Shown one piece after another: positions 54,754 to 63,443 of a stretch of DNA of 64,000 nucleotides (positions within the stretch are counted from its first letter, which is position 1; each line of letters starts with the position of its first letter). The notes below the pieces were generated by a model. It was given only the letters and a program-made list of their open reading frames with translations, was not told the DNA's origin and did not search any database. Source of the stretch: Agromyces badenianii (GTDB taxonomy: Bacteria; Actinomycetota; Actinomycetes; Actinomycetales; Microbacteriaceae); NCBI RefSeq assembly GCF_003070885.1, contig NZ_CP028913.1, forward strand, positions 1,860,001-1,924,000. Direction: 5' to 3'. The position numbers and the translations under genes were made by a program.

Positions 54754-55792
54754 CGTTCGTCCTTTCGCCCTGCGGCTCGTCATCGGTCGTGAGGTGGGGC
54801 GCGATGTCCTTGGGGTCGAGGGTGCCCGCGAGCACCTGTCGCACCTGCTCGACGATGGGCATGTCGACGCCCATCGCTCGCGCCAGTTCGAGGATCGGTC
54901 CGACCGACGCGAGCCCCTCGGTGGTCTGCTGCATCTGATTGACGACGTCGTTCAGGTGGTACCCCTGGCCGAGCAGCCGACCGGCCGTGTTGTTGCGTGA
55001 GAGCGGCGACTGGCTCGTGGCGATGAGGTCGCCGAGTCCGGCGAGACCGGCGAGGGTCTCGGGGTGGGCGCCGTACGCGACCGCGAAATCGGTCATCTCG
55101 ACGAGGCCTCGGGTGATGATCGAGGCCTTCGTGTTCTCGCCGTAGCCGACGCCGTCGACGATGCCGATCGCCACGGCGATGAGGTTCTTCAGCACGCCGC
55201 CGAACTCGGTGCCGATGACGTCGGTGTTCACGAACGAGCGGAAGTATCGGTTGCGGGCGACGGATGCCACGGACTGGGCCGTCTCGAGACTCGTGGAGGA
55301 GACGACCGCCGCCGTCGGCTGCTCCTTCGCGATCTCGAGGGCGAGGTTCGGCCCCGAGATCACGGCGATCTGCGACGGGTCGATGGGCAGCACCTCGGCG
55401 ATGACCTCGCTCATGCGCTTGCCCGTGGACTTCTCGACGCCCTTCATGAGGGAGACGACGGTGGCGTTCGCGTGGAGGTGCGGCGCCATCGTGACGAGGT
55501 TGTCGCGAAGCGATTGACTCGGCACCGAGACGTAGACCTGCTCGGCTCCGGCGAGGGCGAGGTCGAGGCGACTCGTGGCGCGGAGGCCGATCGGCAGGTT
55601 CACGCCCGGGAGGTAGTCGCTGTTGCGCTTGGCCTCCTGGATCTCGCGCGCGAGTTCGGGTCGCCTCGCCCAGATCACGACGTCTGCGCCGCCATCGGCG
55701 AGGATCTTCGCGAACGTGGTGCCCCAGCTGCCGGCACCGAGCACGGCGACGCGCTTGCCGGCGGCCTTTCTCGCCGGAGTTCTAGTCTTCAA
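54653..55792 (-). CDS. gpsA: Glycerol-3-phosphate dehydrogenase (NAD(P)+)
   Basis: Makes glycerol-3-phosphate for phospholipids. 379 residues from a TTG with AAGGAG 10 bp upstream. Rossmann motif VAVLGAGSWGTTFAKILADGG, catalytic Lys in EFGGVLKNLIAVAIGI, and GLGDLIATSQSPLSRNN. Normal length is ~335–345; the last ~35 residues (from TNDGQAQ on) are translated from DNA that is also the start of ddl, a long overlap that looks like loss of the original stop. Slotted between plsC (11-bp overlap) and ddl. Confidence 0.93.
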   Translation of the reverse strand: MKTRTPARKAAGKRVAVLGAGSWGTTFAKILADGGADVVIWARRPELAREIQEAKRNSDYLPGVNLPIGLRATSRLDLALAGAEQVYVSVPSQSLRDNLVTMAPHLHANATVVSLMKGVEKSTGKRMSEVIAEVLPIDPSQIAVISGPNLALEIAKEQPTAAVVSSTSLETAQSVASVARNRYFRSFVNTDVIGTEFGGVLKNLIAVAIGIVDGVGYGENTKASIITRGLVEMTDFAVAYGAHPETLAGLAGLGDLIATSQSPLSRNNTAGRLLGQGYHLNDVVNQMQQTTEGLASVGPILELARAMGVDMPIVEQVRQVLAGTLDPKDIAPHLTTDDEPQGERTNDGQAQGGSAVRRAFQRAFDQLRHGGRGASSDRP

Positions 55793-56558
55793 TGCGGCCC
55801 GTCTCCTTCTGGCCGTGAGCCGTCGGATCCCAGCGTTCGGCCGGGGCCGGTTCGCCGCGCACTTCCGACAGCAGCTCGGCGATGGCGCTCATGAGCAGGT
55901 CTGTGGCCGCGAGGAGCGACCGCTGGTCGAGTGGCTTGCCACGGTAGGCACTGAGGTCGACCGGTTCGCCGACGATGACATCGATGGTCTTGCGGGGGAA
56001 GGGGTGGATCTTCTTCCCGTAGCGGGGCATGAGGTGCTGAGTGCCCCAGTGCGCGGCCGGGATGATCGGGATGCCGCGTTCGAGCGCGATGCGCACGGCC
56101 CCGCTCTTGCCGCGCATCGGCCACAGCTCGGGGTCGCGGGTGAGCGAACCCTCGGGGTAGACGACGACCATGCGACCCTTCTCGACGAGCTGCTCGGCCG
56201 CGCGGAGTGCCGCGTGGCTCTTGCTGCCCGCCCGCTCGACCGGGATCTGGCCCGAGGTGCGCAGCAACCAGCCGAGAACGGGGTTCTTGAAGAGCGACGC
56301 CTTCGCGAGGAACCGCGGCGCGCGACCGAGCTTCCAGACGGCTGCGCCGATGATGAGCGGGTCGATCTCGCTGTAGTGATTGGGAGCGAGCACGAACGCG
56401 CCGGACTGCGGCATCCGCTCGCGGTGGTGGAACCGGTAGCGGACCGCGACGCTCAGGGGCGGCAGTGCGATCGCGGCCAACAGCCAGAAGAACGAGGGGC
56501 GGCGGGTCTCCGAACGAGCCTTCGGCGAGGGGTTCGAGGACGAGTCGTCGTGTGGCAC
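55782..56558 (-). CDS. plsC: 1-acyl-sn-glycerol-3-phosphate acyltransferase (PlsC family)
   Basis: 258 residues. One N-terminal hydrophobic segment (FFWLLAAIALPPLSVAV), catalytic NHYSEID (H-x4-D), PVERAGSKSHAALRAAEQL, and VYPEGSLTRDPELW (EG-T motif). The GTG at 56558 lies 7 bp after the murA stop with GGGGGA directly abutting; no better start is visible. Supplies phosphatidic acid together with GpsA, whose gene follows. Confidence 0.9.
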   Translation of the reverse strand: MPHDDSSSNPSPKARSETRRPSFFWLLAAIALPPLSVAVRYRFHHRERMPQSGAFVLAPNHYSEIDPLIIGAAVWKLGRAPRFLAKASLFKNPVLGWLLRTSGQIPVERAGSKSHAALRAAEQLVEKGRMVVVYPEGSLTRDPELWPMRGKSGAVRIALERGIPIIPAAHWGTQHLMPRYGKKIHPFPRKTIDVIVGEPVDLSAYRGKPLDQRSLLAATDLLMSAIAELLSEVRGEPAPAERWDPTAHGQKETGRIED

Positions 56559-56565
56559 TCCCCCA

Positions 56566-57936
56566 TTATCCTTCGAGTTCGAAGTCCGCCCCGAGCAGCT
56601 CGAGCTTCGTGATGAAGTCCTCGTAGCCGCGAGCGATGATTCCGACGTTCGAGACGGTGGAGCGTCCTTCGGCCGTGAGCGCGGCGATGAGGTGGCTGAA
56701 GCCGCCGCGCAGGTCGGGAACCTCGATGTCGGCGCCGGTGAGCTTCGACGGACCCGAGATGACCGCGGAGTGCTTGAAGTTGCGCTGTCCGAACCGGCAG
56801 CTCGCCGGACCGAGGCACTCCTTGTGCACCTCGATCGAGGCGCCCATCTCGACGAGCGCGTCGACGAAGCCGAAGCGCTGCTCGTAGACCGTCTCATGCA
56901 CGATGGAAACGCCCTTGGCCTTGCTGAGGGCGACCACGAGCGGCTGCTGCCAGTCGGTCATGAAGCCGGGGTGCACGTCGGTCTCGATGATCACGGGCTT
57001 GAGCTCGCCACCGGGGTGGTAGAAGCGGATGCCGTCGTCCTCCACCTCGAAGTCGCCGCCGACCTTGCGGAAGACGTTGAGGAAGGTGAGCATCTCGGCC
57101 TGACGCGCGCCGCCGACGAAGATGTCGCCCTCGGTCGCGAGCGCGGCCGCAGCCCAGCTCGCGGCCTCGTTGCGGTCGAAGAGCGCGCGGTGCGTATAGC
57201 CGTCGAGCTTCTCGACTCCCTCGATGCGGATGACCCGGTCGGTGTCGACCGTGATGATCGCACCCATCTTCTGCAGGATGTTGATGAGATCCATGATCTC
57301 GGGCTCGATGGCCGCGCCGGAGAGCTCGGTGATGCCGTCGGCGAGCACCGCGGTCAGCAGCACCTGCTCGGTCGCTCCGACACTGGGGTACGGCAGAGCG
57401 ACCTTCGCACCGTGCAGCCCGCCGGGTGCCGACATGCGGATGCCGCTCGGGAGCTTCTCGATGATGGCGCCGAAGTTGCGCAGCACCTCGAGGTGGTAGT
57501 CGATCGGGCGGTCGCCGATGCGGCAGCCGCCGAGGTCGGGGATGAACGCCTCGCCGAGACGGTGCAGCAGCGGTCCGCAGAAGAGGATCGGGATGCGGCT
57601 CGAGCCCGCGTGCGCGTCGATGTCGGCCATGTGCGCCGTCTCGACCGCCGAGGGGTCGAGGATCAGCTCGCCCTCGTCGACGCCCTGCGTGACGCTCACG
57701 CCGTGCACCTCGAGCAGGCCCCGCACGATGCGCACATCGCTGATGTTCGGCACGTCTTTCAAGACGCTCGGAGTGTCACCGAGGATCGCTGCGACCATCG
57801 CCTTGGTGACGAGGTTCTTCGCGCCCTTCAGCTCGATGCGGCCGCGGAGTGGCTTGCCGCCGTTGATCGTGATCTTGTCGACGTTCAAACCGACTGCCGT
57901 TCCATGGTTCTTGGCATCTTGCCCGAGTGTGTTCAC
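56566..57936 (-). CDS. murA: UDP-N-acetylglucosamine 1-carboxyvinyltransferase
   Basis: First committed step of peptidoglycan synthesis. 456 residues from a GTG overlapping the leuD stop (GTGA), with GGGAG 3 bp upstream. Two EPT-like halves: [20 protein letters not shown] (family usually GAKNA), the active-site loop [16 protein letters not shown] retaining the fosfomycin-target Cys, and [18 protein letters not shown]. An N-terminal ~20-residue extension precedes the core. Confidence 0.95.
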   Translation of the reverse strand: MNTLGQDAKNHGTAVGLNVDKITINGGKPLRGRIELKGAKNLVTKAMVAAILGDTPSVLKDVPNISDVRIVRGLLEVHGVSVTQGVDEGELILDPSAVETAHMADIDAHAGSSRIPILFCGPLLHRLGEAFIPDLGGCRIGDRPIDYHLEVLRNFGAIIEKLPSGIRMSAPGGLHGAKVALPYPSVGATEQVLLTAVLADGITELSGAAIEPEIMDLINILQKMGAIITVDTDRVIRIEGVEKLDGYTHRALFDRNEAASWAAAALATEGDIFVGGARQAEMLTFLNVFRKVGGDFEVEDDGIRFYHPGGELKPVIIETDVHPGFMTDWQQPLVVALSKAKGVSIVHETVYEQRFGFVDALVEMGASIEVHKECLGPASCRFGQRNFKHSAVISGPSKLTGADIEVPDLRGGFSHLIAALTAEGRSTVSNVGIIARGYEDFITKLELLGADFELEG

Positions 57937-58553
57937 AGACTCCCTGATTCCGCCGGCTCCCTGATGGGGAGCGTTTTCGGCCGCCACGCTTCTCGATGAG
58001 ATTCGAATTCGGCGATTGCTGCTGCATCCCTGAGGGTGAGCCCGATGTCGTCGAGCCCCTCGAGCAGCCTCCACCGAGTGTAGTCGTCGATGTCGAACGG
58101 CACTCTGAGCGACCCTACGGTCACAGTTCGCTCAACGAGATCGACGGTCACGGGTATTCCCGGGTCGGCCTCGATGACCTCCCAGAGCCGCTCGATGTCT
58201 TCGTACGCGACCTGCGCGGCGACGAGGCCCTGCTTGCCGGCATTGCCGCGGAAGATGTCGCCGAATCGAGAACTGATGACGACGTCGAAGCCGAAGTCGC
58301 GCAGCGCCCAGACGGCGTGCTCGCGGCTCGAGCCGGTGCCGAAGTCGGGGCCGGCGATGAGCACCTTCACCCCTTGGTACTCGGGGCGGTTCAGGATGAA
58401 GTCGGGATCTTGACGCCAGGCGTAGAACAGGGCGTCGTCGAAGCCCGTCTTCGTGACGCGCTTCAGGAACACGGCGGGGATGATCTGGTCGGTGTCGACG
58501 TTCGAACGCCGCAGCGGTGCCGCGGTGCCCGTGACGGTGGTGATCTTCTCCAT
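57933..58553 (-). CDS. leuD: 3-isopropylmalate dehydratase small subunit
   Basis: 206 residues: [53 protein letters not shown]. Swivelling domain of isopropylmalate isomerase, working with LeuC. Two bp after leuC; its stop overlaps the murA GTG. Confidence 0.96.
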   Translation of the reverse strand: MEKITTVTGTAAPLRRSNVDTDQIIPAVFLKRVTKTGFDDALFYAWRQDPDFILNRPEYQGVKVLIAGPDFGTGSSREHAVWALRDFGFDVVISSRFGDIFRGNAGKQGLVAAQVAYEDIERLWEVIEADPGIPVTVDLVERTVTVGSLRVPFDIDDYTRWRLLEGLDDIGLTLRDAAAIAEFESHREAWRPKTLPIREPAESGSL

Positions 58554-58555
58554 GG

Positions 58556-60019
58556 TCAGTTCCCCTCCCCTGCGGTCTGCAGATCCCACGGGCTCGACAG
58601 CGTGCCGCGGATCGCGGTGGCCGCCGCGACGAGCGGCGAGACGAGGTGCGTGCGACCGCCCTTGCCCTGGCGCCCCTCGAAGTTGCGGTTCGACGTCGAG
58701 GCGCACCGCTCGCCGGGGGCGAGCTGGTCGGGATTCATGCCGAGGCACATCGAGCAGCCCGCGAAGCGCCACTCGGCGCCGAACTCGGTGATGATCTTGT
58801 CGAGCCCTTCGGCCTCGGCCTCGAGCCGCACGCGGGCCGAGCCCGGCACGACCATGACCCGCACGCCGTCGGCCTTCTGCTTGCCCTTGATGATCGAGGC
58901 GAACGCGCGCAGGTCTTCGATGCGGCTGTTGGTGCACGAGCCCATGAATACGGCGTCGACCTTGATGTCTTTCAGCGGCGTGCCGGGCTCGAGCGCCATG
59001 TACTCGAGCGCGCGTTCCGCGGCCGCCCGCTCGTGCTGGTCGGGGATCGCCGCGGGGTCGGGCACGGTCTCGGAGAGCGAGACGCCCTGACCGGGGTTCG
59101 TGCCCCAGGTGACGAACGGCTCGAGCGTGTCGGCGTCGATGAACACCTCGGCGTCGAACGTCGCACCCTCATCGGTCGCGAGGGTCTGCCAGTATTCGAC
59201 GGCGGCGTCCCAGTCAGCGCCCCGGGGTGCGTGATCGCGACCCTCGAGGTACTCGTAGGTCGTGGCATCCGGCGCCACCATGCCGGCTCGTGCGCCCGCC
59301 TCGATCGACATGTTGCAGATCGTCATGCGGCCGTCCATCGAGAGCGCGCGGATGGCGCTGCCGCGGTACTCGAGCACGTAGCCCTGCCCGCCGCCGGTGC
59401 CGATCTTCGCGATCACGGCGAGGATGATGTCTTTCGCGGTGACGCCCGGGCGCAGCGAACCCTCGACGTTGATCGCCATCGTCTTGAAGGGCTTGAGCGG
59501 CAGGGTCTGCGTGGCGAGCACGTGCTCGACCTCGCTCGTGCCGATGCCGAACGCCATCGCGCCGAATGCGCCGTGGGTCGACGTGTGCGAGTCGCCGCAC
59601 ACCACCGTGATGCCGGGCTGCGTGAGACCGAGCTGCGGGCCGACGACGTGCACGATGCCCTGCTCCTTGTCGCCGAGCGAGTGCAGGCGGATGCCGAACT
59701 CGGCGGCGTTGCGGCGAAGCGTCTCGATCTGCGTGCGGCTCGTGAGGTCGGCGATCGGCTTGTCGATGTCGAGCGTCGGGGTGTTGTGGTCTTCGGTCGC
59801 GATCGTCAGGTCGGGACGGCGCACCGGGCGGCCGGCCATGCGCAGGCCGTCGAAGGCCTGCGGGCTCGTGACCTCGTGCACGAGGTGCAGGTCGATGTAG
59901 ATGAGGTCGGGAGTGCCGTCTTCACCCTGCTTGACCAGGTGGGCGTTCCAGACCTTCTCAGCCAGGGTGCGCGGGTGCTGGCCCGTCGCGACAGCGCTGT
60001 TCGGGGATGCTGCGTTCAT
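58556..60019 (-). CDS. leuC: 3-isopropylmalate dehydratase large subunit
   Basis: 487 residues, aconitase-like with a [4Fe-4S] cluster. Ligand Cys in [15 protein letters not shown] and in [17 protein letters not shown]; substrate motif [33 protein letters not shown]. Isomerises 2- to 3-isopropylmalate in leucine synthesis. A GGAAG ribosome site lies 8 bp before the ATG. The 113-bp leader contains a Leu-rich leader peptide and a hairpin. Confidence 0.96.
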   Translation of the reverse strand: MNAASPNSAVATGQHPRTLAEKVWNAHLVKQGEDGTPDLIYIDLHLVHEVTSPQAFDGLRMAGRPVRRPDLTIATEDHNTPTLDIDKPIADLTSRTQIETLRRNAAEFGIRLHSLGDKEQGIVHVVGPQLGLTQPGITVVCGDSHTSTHGAFGAMAFGIGTSEVEHVLATQTLPLKPFKTMAINVEGSLRPGVTAKDIILAVIAKIGTGGGQGYVLEYRGSAIRALSMDGRMTICNMSIEAGARAGMVAPDATTYEYLEGRDHAPRGADWDAAVEYWQTLATDEGATFDAEVFIDADTLEPFVTWGTNPGQGVSLSETVPDPAAIPDQHERAAAERALEYMALEPGTPLKDIKVDAVFMGSCTNSRIEDLRAFASIIKGKQKADGVRVMVVPGSARVRLEAEAEGLDKIITEFGAEWRFAGCSMCLGMNPDQLAPGERCASTSNRNFEGRQGKGGRTHLVSPLVAAATAIRGTLSSPWDLQTAGEGN

Positions 60020-60062
60020 GCGTTCGTCTTCCTCAGTTCCGGGGGTCAGCCGACGACGGACT

Positions 60063-60101
60063 CCGCGGCGGGGATGGCCTCAGAACGAAGCCCCGCCGCG
60101 G
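60063..60101 (-). promoter_or_regulatory. Leader hairpin, candidate leucine attenuator of leuCD
   Basis: Perfect 11-bp inverted repeat (60063–60073/60091–60101) with a 17-nt loop. The upstream arm begins 5 nt after the last of three Leu codons of the leader peptide, so a ribosome stalled there would cover that arm and stop the hairpin forming. No U-tract follows, so it may act through Rho, RNase or translation rather than as a classic intrinsic terminator. Confidence 0.55.
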
Positions 60102-60133
60102 CACCGAAGGAGAAGACGTCGTCGTGCGCGCAC
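60080..60133 (-). CDS. leuL: Leucine leader peptide upstream of leuC
   Basis: 17 codons plus TGA: MRARRRLLLRCRGGASF. Three consecutive Leu codons (CTT CTC CTT, 60107–60115) follow a run of Arg codons. The GTG at 60133 lies 6 bp after a TAGCCT −10 (60140–60145), so the transcript is probably leaderless; an in-frame GTG two codons earlier is possible but would sit against the −10. The stop lies within the loop of the following hairpin. Layout is that of amino-acid attenuation leaders. Too short for homology-based support. Confidence 0.6.
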   Translation of the reverse strand: MRARRRLLLRCRGGASF

Positions 60134-60139
60134 ACCCAC

Positions 60140-60145
60140 AGGCTA
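60140..60145 (-). promoter_or_regulatory. −10 element of the leu operon
   Basis: TAGCCT on the minus strand, 6 bp before the leader-peptide GTG. No convincing −35 (TGAGTG at 17 bp). Confidence 0.45.
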
Positions 60146-60210
60146 ACACCTCGGAATCGACGCACTCACCAGCTCGCGCCTGATGACCGCTCGATCGTCA
60201 CGACGAACGA

Positions 60211-61014
60211 TCAGGGCCTCTCATCGTCGTCGGAGCCGAGCACGGACTCGACGACGATCGCCGTCACGTTGTCCCGACCGCCGTGCGCGAGCGCGGCATC
60301 GACGAGTTCGCCCGCGAGTCCAGCCGCGTGGCCCGTATCGCCCGCGAGGATGTGGGCGATCGATCGGTCGTCGACCTCTTTCGAGAGACCGTCGCTGCAC
60401 ACGAGGAACACCTGACGCCCTGACACGGGGATCAGCCACACGTCGGGATCGACGAACTCATCGGCCCCGAGCGCCCGAGTGATGACGTTGCGGTCGGGAT
60501 GCCGCTCGGCGTCTTCTGGCTTGATGAGTCCGGCGTCCACGAGCTCCTGCACGGCCGAATGGTCGACACTCAGCTGCTCGAGCGTGCTGCCGTCCCAGGA
60601 GTAGACCCGCGAGTCGCCGATGTTGAAGACCATCCAGTGGAACCCCGCGCCGTCGCCGGCATCGACCAGCGCGATGCCCGAGAGCGTCGTGCCAGCGACG
60701 GCAGTGCCCTCTTCGCCCTCCTCGCTGAGCGCTCGGACGGCTTCATTGGAGGTGTGGATCGCATCGAGCACCTGCTCGGGCGACGATGGCACCCCGAGCT
60801 GCAGATGTCTTGAGAACGTCTCGATCACGGCCTGGCTCGCGGCGTCACCGCGGGCATGACCGCCCATGCCGTCGGCGACGAGGTAGACCGGCGCCTCGGC
60901 GAGGAAGGAGTCTTCATTCACGCTGCGCACGCGACCGACATCAGTTCGCGCGCTGTGCGCGATGAGCGCTGACCCGTGCGTCAGGGCGACGACGCCCTCG
61001 CCATCACCTGACAC
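60211..61014 (-). CDS. PP2C-family protein serine/threonine phosphatase
   Basis: 267 residues, cytosolic. Metal-binding motifs in order: DVGRVRSVNEDSFL, YLVADGMGGHARGDAAS, NIGDSRVYSWDG, VFLVCSDGLSKEV and GGRDNVTAIVVE. Complete PppM set, no membrane anchor (PstP of mycobacteria has one). GTG start with GGAG 4 bp upstream. No kinase or FHA gene adjacent, so its partner is elsewhere. Confidence 0.93.
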   Translation of the reverse strand: MSGDGEGVVALTHGSALIAHSARTDVGRVRSVNEDSFLAEAPVYLVADGMGGHARGDAASQAVIETFSRHLQLGVPSSPEQVLDAIHTSNEAVRALSEEGEEGTAVAGTTLSGIALVDAGDGAGFHWMVFNIGDSRVYSWDGSTLEQLSVDHSAVQELVDAGLIKPEDAERHPDRNVITRALGADEFVDPDVWLIPVSGRQVFLVCSDGLSKEVDDRSIAHILAGDTGHAAGLAGELVDAALAHGGRDNVTAIVVESVLGSDDDERP

Positions 61015-61122
61015 GGTTCTCCTCGATCGAGTGGGGAAGCGGGCGGCGGCCGCGACGATGCATCCGGGCGCCGAGCCTCCACGCTAGCAACTCCCGCGCC
61101 GTGCCGACGCCGGTGGAGGGCC

Positions 61123-62160
61123 TCAGCGGCCGTCGGTGTGCGAATCCTCGGTGAAGTGAGGCACCTCGTCCATGAGCTTGTGCCCACGGGACTTCGCGTC
61201 GAGCCGGGCCTTCACGAGGCTCGCGACGGTCGCCACCGCCATGGCTGCGAGGATCACGCCGAGCGACATCCACGTGGAGATCTCGGGTGCCCACTCGATG
61301 TGCTCGCCCCCGTTGATGAACGGCAGCTCGTTCACGTGCATCGCGTGGAGCACGAGCTTCACCCCGATGAACGCGAGGATGAAGGCGATGCCGTACTTGA
61401 GGTACTCGAGGCGCTCGAGCAGTCCGCCGAGCAGGAAGTAGAGCTGCCTCAGGCCCATGAGCGCGAACACGTTCGCCGTGAAGACGATGAACGGGCTCTG
61501 CGTGATGCCGAAGATCGCCGGAATCGAATCGAGGGCGAAGAGCAGGTCGGTCGTACCGATCGCGACGAAGACGATGAGCATCGGCGTGAAGAATCGCTTG
61601 CCGTCGATGACCGTGCGGAGCTTGACCCCGTCGTACTCGTCGGTGAGCGCGACCCGCCGGCGGAGGATCCGCACGATGAAGGTGTCGCTGTCGTCGTCTT
61701 CGTGGCTGTCGCGCACCTGCTGGATCGCCGTCCAGACGAGCCAGGCACCGAAGATGTAGAAGATCCACGAGAAGTTCTCGATGAGCGAGGCGCCCAGCAG
61801 GATGAAGATGCCGCGCAGCACGAGGGCGATGATGATGCCCACCATGAGCACCTCCTGCTGCAGCTTCCGCGGTACCGAGAACTTCGCCATGATGATGACG
61901 AACACGAAGAGGTTGTCGATCGAGAGGCTGTACTCCGTCAGCCATCCGGCGAGGAACTGGCCTCCGTGCTCGGCATCGCCGAGCACGAACATGAGCCCCG
62001 CGAAGATGAGCGCGAGCACGACGTAGAAGACGACCCAGAGCGTCGATTCCTTGATCGACGGCACGTGAGGCCGCTTCAATACGAGCAGGAGATCGGCGAC
62101 GAGGATCAAGGTCAGGATGACGAGGGATCCGACTTCGAACCAGACGGGGAGATCGAGCAC
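61123..62160 (-). CDS. TerC/Alx-family membrane protein (putative Mn2+ exporter)
   Basis: 345 residues, about nine membrane helices. Family motifs: EYSLSIDNLFVFVIIMAKF and the second, inverted repeat TTDLLFALDSIPAIFGITQSPFIVFTANVFALMGLR, each with the conserved intramembrane Asp-Asn/Asp-Ser acidic site. GTG start with AAAGG 6 bp upstream. TerC/Alx proteins are implicated in Mn2+ efflux, and the riboswitch directly upstream senses Mn2+, supporting that role here rather than tellurite resistance. Confidence 0.92.
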   Translation of the reverse strand: MLDLPVWFEVGSLVILTLILVADLLLVLKRPHVPSIKESTLWVVFYVVLALIFAGLMFVLGDAEHGGQFLAGWLTEYSLSIDNLFVFVIIMAKFSVPRKLQQEVLMVGIIIALVLRGIFILLGASLIENFSWIFYIFGAWLVWTAIQQVRDSHEDDDSDTFIVRILRRRVALTDEYDGVKLRTVIDGKRFFTPMLIVFVAIGTTDLLFALDSIPAIFGITQSPFIVFTANVFALMGLRQLYFLLGGLLERLEYLKYGIAFILAFIGVKLVLHAMHVNELPFINGGEHIEWAPEISTWMSLGVILAAMAVATVASLVKARLDAKSRGHKLMDEVPHFTEDSHTDGR

Positions 62161-62195
62161 GTTGTGCCTTTCGGAGTATGCGGGGACGACGGAAT

Positions 62196-62312
62196 CCGAA
62201 AGTCTCTCCCCCTGCGTGCACAGGTCCCACGCCCGGAGCGGCGACGACGGCGCTCGTACTGACGATCGTGGGTCGAGGCCGGGCCTCGCGGGATACTCCC
62301 CTTCGCTTCCGA
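62196..62312 (-). promoter_or_regulatory. yybP-ykoY (Mn2+) riboswitch upstream of terC
   Basis: Minus strand reads AAGGGGAGTA (62294–62303), CGTCAGTAC (62256–62264), then GGGAGAGACTTT near 62199–62210. These conserved segments occur in the right order and spacing for yybP-ykoY aptamers (AGGGGAGUA, the CGUCAUUAC-type internal loop, GAGACC-type 3' strand). The element lies in the leader, starting ~15 bp after a TAGACT −10 (62314–62319) and ending ~35 bp before the GTG. In the family Mn2+ binding turns expression on. Confidence 0.8.
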
Positions 62313-62411
62313 GAGTCTAGTCGAAACGGCCGTGCGACCGGGCGCACCCGGGCGCAGGCTTCTGTTCCGTTCGCGCCCGTAGAATCGTGGTCCGCACGAG
62401 AAGGAGCGCCA

Positions 62412-63107
62412 GTGAGCCCCACACCACCCGTCCGCCAGTACCGTCCCTCCCCGGGTTCCGCCCTCGTCGGGTATGCGATCTTCGCGAGCCGCTGGCTGCA
62501 GGCACCGCTCTACCTCGGCCTGATCGTCGCGCAGGCGATCTACGTCGTCGTCTTCATGGTCGAGTTGTGGCACCTCGGCGAGGGGGTGATCGCGCATCCC
62601 GAGAAGATCGAGGAGGCCGACATCATGCTCGCCGTGCTCGGGCTCATCGATGTCGTGATGATCGCGAACCTGCTCATCATGGTGATCATCGGCGGCTACG
62701 AGACCTTCGTCTCGCGCATCAACGTCGACGGCCACCCCGACCAGCCGGAGTGGCTCTCGCACGTGAACGCCAACGTGCTGAAGGTCAAGCTTGCGATGGC
62801 CATCATCGGCATCTCGTCGATCCACCTGTTGAAGACCTTCATCGAGGTCGGCGACATGACCGACGGCGTCGCGAAGGGCACGGAGACCGGCCAGGACTAC
62901 AGCTCGGAGGGTGTCATGTGGCAGGTCATCATCCACACCGTCTTCATCCTCTCGGCGCTCGCGCTCGCATGGATCGACCGGATGTCGTACCACAAGGTCG
63001 CGCCGCACGAGGTGCACGACGGCGTCGCCGTCGCCTATCCCGACGCCCGCTCGGGCCTCGGCGGCACCGAGGCGCCGGAATTCGCCGACACCGACGCGCG
63101 CCACTGA
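62412..63107 (+). CDS. UPF0114/TIGR00645 family membrane protein
   Basis: 231 residues, four membrane helices: APLYLGLIVAQAIYVVVFMV, IMLAVLGLIDVVMIANLLIMVI, LKVKLAMAIIGISSIHLLKTF and MWQVIIHTVFILSALALAWI; a charged tail follows. The GGYETFVSRI motif after helix two is characteristic. GTG start with AAGGAG 6 bp upstream; TAGAAT (62380–62385) is a plausible −10. Divergent from terC across ~250 bp. Function unknown. Confidence 0.85.
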   Translation: MSPTPPVRQYRPSPGSALVGYAIFASRWLQAPLYLGLIVAQAIYVVVFMVELWHLGEGVIAHPEKIEEADIMLAVLGLIDVVMIANLLIMVIIGGYETFVSRINVDGHPDQPEWLSHVNANVLKVKLAMAIIGISSIHLLKTFIEVGDMTDGVAKGTETGQDYSSEGVMWQVIIHTVFILSALALAWIDRMSYHKVAPHEVHDGVAVAYPDARSGLGGTEAPEFADTDARH

Positions 63108-63112
63108 CGGCA

Positions 63113-63148
63113 GCGCGGTGCGGCATCGATCGGGATGCCGCACCGCGC
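63113..63148 (+). terminator. Stem-loop after the UPF0114 gene
   Basis: Perfect 14-bp stem (63113–63126/63135–63148) with an 8-nt loop, 5 bp after the stop codon. No T-tract. Confidence 0.55.
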
Positions 63149-63218
63149 CGCAGACCTGGCGCGCTCCAACGCAGAAGGGCGCACCGCGCCAGATGCACCG
63201 ATCGACGCCGGAAACGCC

Positions 63219-63246
63219 GAAAGCCCTCGCAGAAGCGAGGGCTTTC
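63219..63246 (-). terminator. Intrinsic-terminator-like hairpin downstream of tRNA-Glu
   Basis: 12-bp perfect stem (63219–63230/63235–63246) with a 4-nt loop, 25 bp beyond the tRNA 3' end, ending in CTTTCGGCGTTT on the minus strand. Best read as the tRNA terminator; it may also stop read-through from the opposite side. Confidence 0.65.
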
Positions 63247-63271
63247 AGGTGGTTGTCGCATGTCACATGCG

Positions 63272-63344
63272 TGACCCCAGCGGGATTTGAACCCGCGCTG
63301 CCGCCGTGAGAGGGCGGTGTCCTAGGCCGCTAAACGATGGGGCC
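63272..63344 (-). tRNA. tRNA-Glu (anticodon CUC)
   Basis: 73 nt, CCA not encoded. Acceptor stem GGCCCCA pairs with TGGGGTC; anticodon stem CCGCC/GGCGG with loop CTCTCAC, anticodon CTC at 63308–63310; T arm GCGGGTTCAAATCCCGC. Reads GAG, the dominant Glu codon in this GC-rich genome. Confidence 0.96.
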
Positions 63345-63361
63345 GAATCGACAACTTGAAG

Positions 63362-63390
63362 AGTATGACACAGCTTCGGGGCCGCTGCAA
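63362..63390 (-). promoter_or_regulatory. Predicted tRNA-Glu promoter
   Basis: Minus strand TTGCAG (63385–63390), 17-bp spacer, CATACT (63362–63367), about 18 bp before the tRNA 5' end. Confidence 0.6.
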
Positions 63391-63443
63391 AATCGAGGCC
63401 GACGCCGCATCCACCGCCTGAAGCCACTCGCCGATCGACCCGT

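Noticed and set aside
60044..60133. A 29-codon frame in the leuC leader (GTG TGC GCG CAC..., ending TGA near 60044)
   Set aside because: It has a single Leu codon and no spacing to the −10 better than the overlapping frame, which contains three Leu codons in a row and stops inside the hairpin.
63150..63210. Inverted CTGGCGCG/CGCGCCAG arms between the UPF0114 gene and tRNA-Glu, as a possible mobile-element remnant or attachment site beside a tRNA
   Set aside because: Arms are only 8 bp, no direct repeat of the tRNA 3' end is seen nearby, and flanking genes are ordinary core genes.
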